This document shows, one piece after another, positions 7,011 to 15,173 of a stretch of DNA of 29,532 nucleotides. Each line of letters starts with the position of its first letter. The first letter of the stretch is position 1. Source of the stretch: Bacteroidales bacterium (GTDB lineage: Bacteria; Bacteroidota; Bacteroidia; Bacteroidales; UBA12077); assembly GCA_030156305.1 (NCBI GenBank), contig JASGMZ010000008.1:1-29532 (forward strand), read 5' to 3'. Position numbers and translations under genes: made by a program. The notes below the pieces were generated by a model that ran no database searches, was not told the origin of the DNA, and saw nothing but the letters and a program-made list of their open reading frames with translations.

Positions 7011-8381
7011 ATGTATAGATTATTCATTTTTCTTTTTACATGGTTATTTATTATTTGTGGATCATCAGCCTTTTCGCAAATAACATCGGATGCTGATTTT
7101 TCAGAAGCTACAACTTTTGATGATGATATTAAAATTCTTGTTTTTTGTACGGATGATGAAAATGGAGGCATGCTTACAGCCAACGATTCTTCCGGGACAG
7201 GAGGTTATACGTTTGAGTGGTACAAATACAATGAAGAAGATACAGCATTTAATATTTTAATTAATGAAAATATTACCATAAGTAATGACTCGGTGAGCTC
7301 TACCGTGCAAAATTTGGCATCTGGAGGATATAAAGCAATGCTAACGAAAGAAGATACTGTGCAAGAGTATATTGCCTGGGTTTATAACAATAACTCGTTG
7401 TCTATTGATATTCAGGTTTTAAATCCTTTAGATTGTGATTTGCTGGAATTGAATGCTCCAACTAATTTTAACACTAATTTTTATTTGATTGATACATCCA
7501 ACGGAACAGCCCACCTTTTAGAAAATTATAAAGAACAATATAATTGGAGTTCAGAACCCGAGTTAGAGAGTTTACGAAATTATAATTATTCTTATACCAG
7601 TACAGCTATACTGCCCACAGAGAATACAACTTTTTATGTTACCATAACCGACCGTTTTGGCTGCCAGGCTGAAGATTTTGTTGATTATACAGCTGTAGCT
7701 ACCAAAGCTAAATTTAATATCTCTTCGATTGATGAGGATGGAATAGTTTTAGAAACCAGTGAAGAATCCATTTCCGGATCAGCACCACTGAAAACACGGT
7801 TTGAGAATTTATCAGAAAATGGTTATGAATATACTTATTTTTTTGGTGATTCTTTAATCGATAACGACGAGGATACTGTTTTTACTACAGACCATTCTGA
7901 ACAACCTGAGCACACCTATTATTATAGTGCTCCCGATTCGGGAAAAACATATACTGCATGGTTATATAGCGAAAGTAGTTATGGTTGTATTGATTCAATG
8001 TCATTAGAGATTTTTATCGAGCCTACATCCATTGAATTTCCAAATGTATTTACTCCAAACAATGATAATATTAATGATGTATATCAATTAACCGATTTTA
8101 AATCGATTCGAAATTTTAAAATAACCATATTTAACAGGGTAGGCCAGGTTGTCCATCAATTCGAAGGGAATGCGCGGGATTGGGAAGGCTGGGATGGCAC
8201 CGTTAAGAACAGTAACCGTGAAGCCCCCGAAGGAAATTATTTTTTTGTAGTAGAAGTGTTGGGTTGGGATACGAAAAAATATAACAACAAAAACCTGAAT
8301 TATACTGGTGTTACAGAAGAAGATGTTGAAGAAAGCTCAGGAGGAGGGAACTTTTTTGGTGTTATCCGGTTGTTTAGATAA
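7011..8381 (+). CDS. Secreted T9SS substrate with gliding motility-type C-terminal domain
   Basis: A signal peptide is clear: hydrophobic core at 3-20 and a probable cleavage after AFS, before Gln23. The middle (about 30-235) is acidic, rich in Asn/Thr/Tyr and not recognised. A PKD-like beta-sandwich follows (about 235-340, with APLKTRFENLS and a Tyr/Phe-FGD turn). The last 116 residues (from about 341) match the CHU_C / gliding motility-associated C-terminal domain: FPNVFTPNNDNINDVY, FNRVGQVV, WDGT, and the end GVIRLFR. In Bacteroidota this domain directs type IX secretion across the outer membrane (type B signal). It contains an insert of about 25 residues with an acidic and Gly-rich stretch before the final strand. 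It is probably cell-surface or released; its specific role is unknown. Confidence 0.88.
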   Translation: MYRLFIFLFTWLFIICGSSAFSQITSDADFSEATTFDDDIKILVFCTDDENGGMLTANDSSGTGGYTFEWYKYNEEDTAFNILINENITISNDSVSSTVQNLASGGYKAMLTKEDTVQEYIAWVYNNNSLSIDIQVLNPLDCDLLELNAPTNFNTNFYLIDTSNGTAHLLENYKEQYNWSSEPELESLRNYNYSYTSTAILPTENTTFYVTITDRFGCQAEDFVDYTAVATKAKFNISSIDEDGIVLETSEESISGSAPLKTRFENLSENGYEYTYFFGDSLIDNDEDTVFTTDHSEQPEHTYYYSAPDSGKTYTAWLYSESSYGCIDSMSLEIFIEPTSIEFPNVFTPNNDNINDVYQLTDFKSIRNFKITIFNRVGQVVHQFEGNARDWEGWDGTVKNSNREAPEGNYFFVVEVLGWDTKKYNNKNLNYTGVTEEDVEESSGGGNFFGVIRLFR

Positions 8382-8408
8382 AATGAACTATATATATAGG
8401 TATCAAAA

Positions 8409-8566
8409 AAAGAGGCTGTCCAAAAAGAATTACAAGTGTCATTGCGAATGCTGTGCCTGCCGGCAGGCAGGAAATGAAGCAATCTATATTTATTGATTAT
8501 CAGTAGATTGCTTCACTCGTTCCTCATTCGCAATGACTTTTTTATGACTTTTTGGACAGCCTCTTT
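8409..8566. repeat. Nested inverted repeat element (MITE/REP-like) between convergent genes
   Basis: Three pairs of perfect arms nest in order: 19 bp (AAAGAGGCTGTCCAAAAAG, 8409-8427, with 8548-8566), 13 bp (GTCATTGCGAATG, 8438-8450, with 8525-8537) and 12 bp (TGAAGCAATCTA, 8475-8486, with 8504-8515), around a 17-base loop. A separate 14-bp palindrome GCCTGCCGGCAGGC (8455-8468) is inserted in the left half only. The GTCATTGCGA and GAAGCAATCT words resemble dispersed repeats that I know from many Bacteroidota genomes. No transposase is encoded. Read on the minus strand the outer stem ends in seven T, so it may also terminate the EF-G paralogue gene. Confidence 0.85.
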
Positions 8567-8595
8567 ATTTATGTTATGTAAAGAATGAATTATCG

Positions 8596-10752
8596 TTATT
8601 CTTCTTCTTCCTGCTCTTCGAAAGCTTTCATTAATTTTTCCTGAATATCCATTGGAACCTGCTCATATTTTGCAAATTTCATGGTGTAGGTTGCTCTACC
8701 TCCGGTTAATGAACTTAATGATGTTGAATATTTGTTTAGCTCAGCTAAAGGTACTTTTGCATTAATTTTTTCAAAACCTTTATCGCTATTCATTCCTTCG
8801 ATAATGGCTCTTCTACCTTGTAAATCACTCATAACATCCCCCATTCGGTCCGATGGAACAAGAACTTCTACATCATAAATAGGCTCCATAATTTTAGGCC
8901 CTGCATTTTTAAAGGCAGCCTTAAAGGCATTTCTACCGGCAAGTTTAAACGAAATTTCGTTTGAATCAACGGGGTGCATTTTTCCATCATATACTGCAAC
9001 TCTGATATCACGGGCGTAAGAACCGGTTAGTGGCCCTTCTTCCATTTTTTCCATAATACCTTTTAAAATTGCAGGTAAAAAACGAGCATCAATGGCACCC
9101 CCAACAATACAGTTGTAATACACTAATTTACCACCCCAGGGTAAGTCATGCTCTTCTTTATTTCTTACCGATACTTTTATCTCTTTTCCATTTACTTTAT
9201 AAACGGTTGGATCTGGCATACCTTCTTTGTAAGGTTCAATTACCATATGTACTTCGCCAAACTGGCCAGAACCTCCTGATTGTTTCTTATGACGGTAACT
9301 CGATTCTGCAACTTTGGTGATTGTTTCACGGTAAGGTATCTTCGTTGGATAAAATTCAGTGTCGATTTTATAGATATTGTCAAGGTGCCATTTTACCATA
9401 TTATTCAAATGATATTCACCTTGTCCGTATAATATTATTTGTTTTAATTCTTTTGAGTATTCAACTTTTACTGTTGGGTCAATTTCATGTATTCTGGTTA
9501 AGGCTTCCCCTAATTTTTCATCATCCGACTCGTTAACGGCTTTAATTGCTGTTCTGTGTTTAGCTTCGGGGAATGAAATTTCAGGAAATTTGAATGATTT
9601 CTTAGGATCAGATAACGTATGATTTGTTTTGGTATTTTTAAGTTTTACTGCTGCACCAATATCACCAGCAACTATTTTGGATACTTTAGTTCTGTTTTTT
9701 CCTGCTACAGCATACAATTGAGAAAATCTTTCTTTAGTGGATGTGTTGTTGTTCGTTAAATCCATCCCTTCGGCAACACTTCCGGAAAGCACTTTAAAAT
9801 AATTAATTTCACCAATATGTGACTCATTGGCAGTTTTAAAAACAAACAAACTTGTCGGGCCATCTTCTTTGCATTCAATTTTTTCTCCATCAGTTGTTTC
9901 CGGTGCAGGCATCATATTTGGTGCTGGCACAACATTCGTAATAAACTCCAGGATTCTTTTGATACCATAATTTTTTTCTGCTGAAGCACAAAATAAAGGG
10001 AACATCCCTCTGTTAATTAAGCCAGCTAAAATACCCTTTCTCATTTCATTCTCATCCAGCGATTCTTTTTCAAAAAACAATTCCATTAATTGCTCATCAT
10101 TTTCTGCAGCAGATTCAACCAAAGTGTTATGCAATTCTTCTGCAGTATCTTTTTGGTCAGCAGGAATGTCAAGAATCTCTCTGTCGCCCTTATCATTGAA
10201 TTTGTACATCTTCATTGTTAACACATCAATGATGGCATTAAAATCAGGGCCTGTAGCAACAGGATATTGTACAACAACCATTTTGTTACCAAAAGCAGTT
10301 TTTAATGATTCTATGGCTTTTTCATGGTTTGCACCTTCGTGATCCAATTTGTTTAAAACAAATATTAATGGTTTATTGTATTTTTCACAATGTCTGCTTA
10401 AAATCTCGGTACCAACTTCAACTCCATGTTGAGCATTAACTAACATAACTGCCTGGTCTGCTGCATAAAATGAAGATATAACTCCTCCTATAAAATCGTC
10501 AGCACCAGGGGTATCGATAATATTAATTTTATGATCATTAAATTCGGTATATAAAACAGTGGAAAATACTGAATTTAGGTTTTCATGTTCAATTTCATTA
10601 TAGTCGGAAGCAGTGTTTTGACCATCAATACTTCCTTTTCTATCAATTACTCCTCCTTCAAAGAGCATCGCTTCGGCCAGGGTTGTTTTCCCCGAACCCG
10701 CATTTCCAATCAAAGCGATATTCCTTATTTTATCCGTTTGATAAGTTTTCAT
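8596..10752 (-). CDS. EF-G paralogue (EF-G2-like) with altered GTPase centre
   Basis: A translational GTPase family protein with the full EF-G layout: G domain (1-280), domain II, III, IV (QSGGSGQFGEVHM; tip DGKMHPVDSNE) and V (GGRATYTMKF). Compared with the true EF-G in this window, the P-loop reads GNAGSGKT instead of AHIDAGKT (Asp18 becomes Gly19). The switch I RGITI reads NLNSV, and switch II DTPGHVDF reads DTPGADDF, so the catalytic His87 is Ala84. NKLD (134-137) is kept, so nucleotide binding is likely while hydrolysis is doubtful. An EF-G2 without GTPase activity, needed during carbon starvation, has been described in Bacteroides thetaiotaomicron; orthology is likely but not shown here. 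The tail is acidic (EEQEEEE). It is transcribed divergently from rpsL. Confidence 0.92.
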   Translation of the reverse strand: MKTYQTDKIRNIALIGNAGSGKTTLAEAMLFEGGVIDRKGSIDGQNTASDYNEIEHENLNSVFSTVLYTEFNDHKINIIDTPGADDFIGGVISSFYAADQAVMLVNAQHGVEVGTEILSRHCEKYNKPLIFVLNKLDHEGANHEKAIESLKTAFGNKMVVVQYPVATGPDFNAIIDVLTMKMYKFNDKGDREILDIPADQKDTAEELHNTLVESAAENDEQLMELFFEKESLDENEMRKGILAGLINRGMFPLFCASAEKNYGIKRILEFITNVVPAPNMMPAPETTDGEKIECKEDGPTSLFVFKTANESHIGEINYFKVLSGSVAEGMDLTNNNTSTKERFSQLYAVAGKNRTKVSKIVAGDIGAAVKLKNTKTNHTLSDPKKSFKFPEISFPEAKHRTAIKAVNESDDEKLGEALTRIHEIDPTVKVEYSKELKQIILYGQGEYHLNNMVKWHLDNIYKIDTEFYPTKIPYRETITKVAESSYRHKKQSGGSGQFGEVHMVIEPYKEGMPDPTVYKVNGKEIKVSVRNKEEHDLPWGGKLVYYNCIVGGAIDARFLPAILKGIMEKMEEGPLTGSYARDIRVAVYDGKMHPVDSNEISFKLAGRNAFKAAFKNAGPKIMEPIYDVEVLVPSDRMGDVMSDLQGRRAIIEGMNSDKGFEKINAKVPLAELNKYSTSLSSLTGGRATYTMKFAKYEQVPMDIQEKLMKAFEEQEEEE

Positions 10753-10832
10753 ATGTATTTTAAGATTTAATGAATAATTATTATAACTTTTTTAAAATCA
10801 ACACATTTATTATAAGATAGATAAACGGGCTT

Positions 10833-10863
10833 CAAAAATAGTAAAATTTTATCAACACACAAG
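10833..10863 (-). promoter_or_regulatory. Promoter candidate for the EF-G paralogue
   Basis: On the minus strand a perfect -7 box TATTTTTG (10840-10833) has CTTG (10863-10860) 19 bases upstream, one base off the TTTG consensus. The leader to the ATG at 10752 would be about 75 bases. Confidence 0.5.
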
Positions 10864-10958
10864 TGATGGCTTATAATATTATATAGGTATTGATTATTTT
10901 TATTTTCTCTTTAATATCTTTCTAAATAAGGAGCCCTAAATAATTTAATTCCAAATCA

Positions 10959-10990
10959 TTTGTAATTTATCAAAAAAGATTTTAATTTTG
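10959..10990 (+). promoter_or_regulatory. Distal promoter P1 of the str-alpha ribosomal protein cluster
   Basis: TTTG (10959-10962) and TAATTTTG (10983-10990), 20 bases apart, both match the Bacteroidota consensus. Transcripts would carry a leader of about 200 bases before rpsL. Confidence 0.6.
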
Positions 10991-11122
10991 CGGCATTTTC
11001 CGACAAGAAATTTGTGTGGTTAAATCAATAAAAATCAATGAATTTTAATTTTAAGAGGTTTATTTCAGTAGTATGAATAAATCTTCTGAAACATCTAAAA
11101 ATTAAGAAATAAATTTAAATAT

Positions 11123-11155
11123 TTTGTGGATTTTTAAAAAAAAAGAATACCTTTG
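11123..11155 (+). promoter_or_regulatory. Proximal promoter P2 of the str-alpha ribosomal protein cluster
   Basis: TTTG (11123-11126) and TACCTTTG (11148-11155), 21 bases apart, match the Bacteroidota -33/-7 consensus. Initiation near 11162 would give a leader of about 35 bases. The position right before rpsL makes this the likely main promoter. Confidence 0.7.
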
Positions 11156-11197
11156 CGAACCGATTTTGTGAAAAAATTAATTTAAATAATCAACTAT

Positions 11198-11572
11198 ATG
11201 CCTACAATACAGCAGTTAGTAAGAAAAGGAAGAAAGCAAATTGTAGAGAAGAAGAAGGCTCCTGCTTTGGATGCATGTCCACAGCGAAGAGGTGTTTGTA
11301 CCCGAGTATATACAACAACACCAAAGAAGCCGAACTCTGCTATGCGAAAAGTTGCCAGGGTTAGGTTAACCAATGGTAAAGAAGTAAATGCTTATATCCC
11401 TGGAGAGGGCCATAATTTACAAGAACACTCCATTGTATTAATCAGAGGAGGTAGGGTAAAAGACTTACCAGGTGTTCGTTATCACCTTATTCGTGGTGCC
11501 CTTGACACATCCGGAGTAGAAGGCAGAACACAGCGACGTTCAAAATATGGAACTAAAAGACCCAAGAAATAA
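11198..11572 (+). CDS. rpsL: 30S ribosomal protein S12 (uS12)
   Basis: Decoding-centre protein that monitors codon-anticodon fit on the 30S interface. The conserved blocks RVYTTTPKKPNSAMRK and GGRVKDLPGVRYH are present. Lys43 and Lys88, the residues whose change gives streptomycin resistance in other bacteria, are both wild type. The 124-residue length equals that of E. coli. It is the first gene of the 33-gene cluster, directly behind promoter P2. Confidence 0.99.
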   Translation: MPTIQQLVRKGRKQIVEKKKAPALDACPQRRGVCTRVYTTTPKKPNSAMRKVARVRLTNGKEVNAYIPGEGHNLQEHSIVLIRGGRVKDLPGVRYHLIRGALDTSGVEGRTQRRSKYGTKRPKK

Positions 11573-11597
11573 ACTAACGCAAACCGTTTAGAAAGAA

Positions 11598-12074
11598 ATG
11601 AGAAAGTCAAAACCAAAACAGAGGATAATATTACCGGATCCAAAATACAACGATACGTTAGTAACCCGATTTGTTAACGATCTAATGGTGGATGGTAAAA
11701 AAAATATTGCGTTGAATATTTTTTATGATGCAATGGATATCGTTGCAGAAAAAAATAAAGATAAAGAAAAATCTGCTTTAGAGATTTGGAAAAAAGCATT
11801 AGAAAATGTTACGCCTATGGTAGAGGTTAAAAGTAGGCGAATTGGTGGTGCTACTTTTCAGGTCCCTATGGAGGTTTCTCCTAAAAGAAAAACAGCTATT
11901 AGTATCAGAAATCTGATAAAATTTGCTCGTCAGAGAAGTGGAAAAAATATGGCTGAAAAATTAGCACAGGAAATTATTGCTGCCTATAACGAAGAAGGTG
12001 GAGCATTTAAACGTAAAGAAGAAACACATAGAATGGCCGATGCGAATAAAGCATTCGCTCATTTTAGATTTTAA
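11598..12074 (+). CDS. rpsG: 30S ribosomal protein S7 (uS7)
   Basis: Primary binder of the 3' major domain of 16S rRNA; starts assembly of the 30S head and lines the E site. Recognised by the N-terminal block LPDPKYND with VTRFVNDLMVDGKK and by GGATFQVPMEV (the beta-hairpin). At 158 residues it has the short C-terminus usual outside E. coli K-12. It lies 25 bases after rpsL. In E. coli S7 represses str operon translation; no equivalent mRNA target was recognised here. Confidence 0.99.
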   Translation: MRKSKPKQRIILPDPKYNDTLVTRFVNDLMVDGKKNIALNIFYDAMDIVAEKNKDKEKSALEIWKKALENVTPMVEVKSRRIGGATFQVPMEVSPKRKTAISIRNLIKFARQRSGKNMAEKLAQEIIAAYNEEGGAFKRKEETHRMADANKAFAHFRF

Positions 12075-12110
12075 TCACAAGTAAAAAGAAGGGGTTAGAG
12101 AAAAGGAGAA

Positions 12111-14219
12111 ATGAATAAAACTTTGCAAAATACCAGAAATATCGGAATCATGGCTCATATTGATGCCGGTAAAACCACTACAACAGAACGTATTCTGTTT
12201 TATACTGGTATTACACATCGTATTGGCGAAGTGCATGATGGAGCTGCTACCATGGACTGGATGGTTCAGGAGCAAGAGCGAGGAATTACGATTACTTCTG
12301 CAGCAACCACTGCTTTTTGGAATTATAAAGATCAGGAATATAAAATTAATATTATCGATACTCCCGGACACGTTGACTTTACTGTAGAGGTAGAAAGATC
12401 TTTACGTGTACTCGATGGCGCAATTGCTGTATTTTGTGCTGTGGGTGGAGTTGAACCTCAATCGGAAACCGTTTGGAGACAAGCCGATAAATATCATGTC
12501 CCAAGAATGGCCTTTGTAAATAAAATGGACCGTTCAGGAGCCGATTTCTTTTCTGTGGTTAATCAAATTAAAGAAAAGTTAGGATCTAATCCGGTGCCTC
12601 TTCAAATACCTATTGGTTCAGAAGAGTCCTTTAAAGGAGTTATTGACCTTATTGAAAATAAAGCCGTTGTTTGGCATGATGATCAAACACTTGGAACAAA
12701 TTACGAATTAGTTGAAATACCGGATGAGTTAAAAGAAGAAGCAGAAGAGTGGAGAGGTAAATTAATTGAAGCTGTTGCTGAACACGATGATGCTTTATTG
12801 GAAAGATTTTTTGAAGATCCGGATTCTATTACAAAAGATGAAATGTTAGCTGTTATTCGCAAAGCAACCATTGAAATGACTATTACACCTGTGCTTTGTG
12901 GTTCAGCATTTAAAAATAAAGGCGTTCAACGATTACTCGATTCTATTATTGCATTTTTACCAAGCCCGCTTGATGTTGGGAATATTAAAGGAATTAATCC
13001 TAAAAATGATGAACAAGTTGAGCGTAAACCAGATGCTAATGAACCACTTGCTGCATTAGCATTTAAAATTGCTACCGACCCTTATGTTGGCAGACTGGCT
13101 TTTTTAAGAGTATATTCAGGGAAAATTGATGCTGGTTCCTATGTATTAAATGTACGAACCGGAAAACGCGAAAGAATTTCCCGTTTATATCAAATGCATG
13201 CCAATAAACAAAATCCAAAAGATTTTATTGAGGCTGGAGATATATGCGCTGCAGTAGGGTTTAAAGATTTAAGAACCGGTGATACCCTATGCAATGAAAA
13301 ACATCAGATAGCTTTGGAGTCTATGGAGTTCCCTGAACCCGTAATTGGTATTGCTGTTGAACCAAAAACTCAAAAAGACCTGGATAAATTAAATATAGCC
13401 CTCCAAAAATTGGCCGAAGAAGATCCTACGTTTACTGTAAAAGTAGATGATGATTCAGGCCAGACTGTAATTAGTGGTATGGGAGAATTACATTTGGAAA
13501 TTTTACTCGATCGTTTAGTTCGCGAATTTAAAGTTGAATGTAACCAGGGTGCACCGCAGGTTAATTATAAAGAAGCAATTACAAAAGAAGTTGAACACCG
13601 CGAAGTATTTAAAAAGCAAACTGGTGGTAGAGGTAAATTTGCTGATATACAAGTTATTATTGGCCCTGCTGATGATGATACCAAAGGACTTCAATTTATT
13701 GATAAAATAAAAGGTGGAAATATTCCTAAAGAATATATACCTGCAATTCAGAAAGGTTTTAAAGAAGCAATGTACAATGGTGTGTTGGCGGGTTATCCTG
13801 TTGATAGCCTGAAAGTAACATTGGTTGATGGTTCATATCACGATGTGGATTCTGATGCATTATCTTTTGAAATTGCAGCAAAAATGGCTTTTAAATCTGC
13901 TTGTGCCAAAGCTAAACCAATTCTTTTAGAACCAATTATGGCTGCTGAAGTTGTTACTCCTGAAGAGTATATGGGAGACATTATTAGCGACTTTAACAGA
14001 CGAAGAGGGAAGGTAGAAGGAATGGAAAACAGAGGTGGAGCAAGAGTAATAAAAGCAAAAGTTCCACTAGCCGAAAAATTTGGCTATGTAACTGTATTAA
14101 GAACTATAAGTTCAGGACGAGCTACTTCATCAATGGAATTTTCTCATTACGAAGAGGTTCCTAAAGAAATAGCTAAAGAGATTGTAGAGAAAACAAAAGG
14201 AAAAAGCGAATTTGTTTAA
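12111..14219 (+). CDS. fusA: Elongation factor G
   Basis: GTPase that moves tRNAs and mRNA through the ribosome and, with RRF, splits ribosomes. All G motifs are canonical: AHIDAGKT (15-22), RGITI (57-61), DTPGHVDF (83-90, with catalytic His87), and NKMD. Domain IV carries QTGGRGKFADI and a tip with GSYHDVDSDA; domain V has the SSGRATSSMEF block. The 702-residue length is typical. It is the housekeeping EF-G, in contrast to the altered paralogue encoded 1.4 kb away on the other strand. An AAAGGAG stands only 2 bases before the ATG, too close for normal Shine-Dalgarno use. No tuf gene follows. Confidence 0.99.
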   Translation: MNKTLQNTRNIGIMAHIDAGKTTTTERILFYTGITHRIGEVHDGAATMDWMVQEQERGITITSAATTAFWNYKDQEYKINIIDTPGHVDFTVEVERSLRVLDGAIAVFCAVGGVEPQSETVWRQADKYHVPRMAFVNKMDRSGADFFSVVNQIKEKLGSNPVPLQIPIGSEESFKGVIDLIENKAVVWHDDQTLGTNYELVEIPDELKEEAEEWRGKLIEAVAEHDDALLERFFEDPDSITKDEMLAVIRKATIEMTITPVLCGSAFKNKGVQRLLDSIIAFLPSPLDVGNIKGINPKNDEQVERKPDANEPLAALAFKIATDPYVGRLAFLRVYSGKIDAGSYVLNVRTGKRERISRLYQMHANKQNPKDFIEAGDICAAVGFKDLRTGDTLCNEKHQIALESMEFPEPVIGIAVEPKTQKDLDKLNIALQKLAEEDPTFTVKVDDDSGQTVISGMGELHLEILLDRLVREFKVECNQGAPQVNYKEAITKEVEHREVFKKQTGGRGKFADIQVIIGPADDDTKGLQFIDKIKGGNIPKEYIPAIQKGFKEAMYNGVLAGYPVDSLKVTLVDGSYHDVDSDALSFEIAAKMAFKSACAKAKPILLEPIMAAEVVTPEEYMGDIISDFNRRRGKVEGMENRGGARVIKAKVPLAEKFGYVTVLRTISSGRATSSMEFSHYEEVPKEIAKEIVEKTKGKSEFV

Positions 14220-14230
14220 TTTGGATAAGA

Positions 14231-14536
14231 ATGAGCCAAAAGATTAGAATTAAATTAAAATCTTACGATCACAACCTGGTAGATAAATCTGCCGAAAAGA
14301 TCGTAAAAACAGTAAAATCTACTGGAGCTGTAGTAAGTGGCCCTATTCCACTACCTACTCATAAAAGAGTTTTTACCGTATTACGTTCTCCATTTGTTAA
14401 TAAAAAATCGAGAGAACAATTTCAGTTATCATCTTATAAACGTTTATTGGATATTTACAGTTCAACACCAAAAACGATTGATGCATTGATGAAACTGGAA
14501 TTACCCAGTGGAGTTGAAGTAGAAATTAAAGTATAA
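14231..14536 (+). CDS. rpsJ: 30S ribosomal protein S10 / NusE (uS10)
   Basis: 30S head protein that also pairs with NusB in rRNA antitermination and binds NusG to couple transcription and translation. The family blocks IRIKLKSYDH and LPTHKRVFTVLRSPFVNKKS, the long loop inserted into the head, are present. It has 101 residues (E. coli 103). It starts 11 bases after fusA, so the str and S10 groups are joined with no promoter gap. Confidence 0.99.
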   Translation: MSQKIRIKLKSYDHNLVDKSAEKIVKTVKSTGAVVSGPIPLPTHKRVFTVLRSPFVNKKSREQFQLSSYKRLLDIYSSTPKTIDALMKLELPSGVEVEIKV

Positions 14537-14555
14537 TAAAGAAAAAAGGAAAGCG

Positions 14556-15173
14556 ATGCCAGGATTAATTGGAAAAAAGATTGGAATGACTTCCATCTTC
14601 AGTGCCGAGGGAAAAAATATTCCATGCACTGTTATTGAGGCCGGGCCATGTGTGGTAACACAGGTGAAAACCGTTGAAAATGACGGATATCACGCATACC
14701 AGTTGGCCTATGACGAAAAAAAGGAGAAGAACACGCCCAAGCCTATGATTGGCCACTTTAAAAAAGCAAAACAAACTCCTAAGCGAGTTTTACATGAGTT
14801 TAAAAATTTTGCTAAAGAGTACAAAGTAGGCGAAGATGTTACCATCGACATATTTAATGAAGATATGTGGGTTGATGTAACAGGATTTTCTAAAGGAAAA
14901 GGTTTTCAGGGTGTTGTTAAACGATACGGATTCCACGGTGTTGGAGGACAAACACACGGTCAGCACAATAGACTTCGGGCTCCCGGCTCTTTAGGTGCAT
15001 CATCATATCCTTCAAGAGTTTTTAAAGGAATGAGAATGGCCGGACAAACGGGTAATAAAAAAGTTAAGCTCATCAACCTTAAAGTTATTAAGGTTATTAA
15101 AGAGAATAATTTATTAGTTGTTAAGGGATCAGTTCCTGGTGCAAATGGATCATATTTAATTATTCAAAAGTAA
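14556..15173 (+). CDS. rplC: 50S ribosomal protein L3 (uL3)
   Basis: Early 50S assembly protein whose extended loop reaches the peptidyl transferase centre. The block GGQTHGQHNRLRAPGSLG and VFKGMRMAGQTGN identify it. Where E. coli has the PrmB-methylated Gln150 (GSIGQNQ), this protein has Ala148 (GSLGASS), so that modification cannot occur at that site. It has 205 residues. Its stop overlaps the rplD start by one base (TAATG), which suggests translational coupling. Confidence 0.99.
   Translation: MPGLIGKKIGMTSIFSAEGKNIPCTVIEAGPCVVTQVKTVENDGYHAYQLAYDEKKEKNTPKPMIGHFKKAKQTPKRVLHEFKNFAKEYKVGEDVTIDIFNEDMWVDVTGFSKGKGFQGVVKRYGFHGVGGQTHGQHNRLRAPGSLGASSYPSRVFKGMRMAGQTGNKKVKLINLKVIKVIKENNLLVVKGSVPGANGSYLIIQK

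Larger units (their letters stand above)
10753..11197. other. Divergent control region between the EF-G paralogue and rpsL
   Basis: 445 bases without a gene. It holds one leftward promoter candidate (10833-10863) and two rightward consensus promoters (10959-10990 and 11123-11155), listed separately. Between the two rightward promoters an ATG at 11038 opens a frame of only 12 codons, which I do not call as a gene. No riboswitch or ribosomal protein binding mimic was recognised. Confidence 0.6.

Noticed and set aside
8300..8482. Minus-strand frame of 60 codons
   Set aside because: Also a translation of the inverted repeat and the antisense of the T9SS domain; no family likeness.
8308..8496. 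Plus-strand frame of 62 codons with several Cys
   Set aside because: Overlaps the end of the secreted protein gene and its Cys-rich part is a translation of the nested inverted repeat.
11038..11076. 12-codon leader peptide frame before rpsL
   Set aside because: Too short and without any feature beyond an ATG; such frames are expected by chance.
14220..14230. A tuf gene between fusA and rpsJ, as in E. coli
   Set aside because: Only 11 bases separate the two genes; EF-Tu must be encoded elsewhere.
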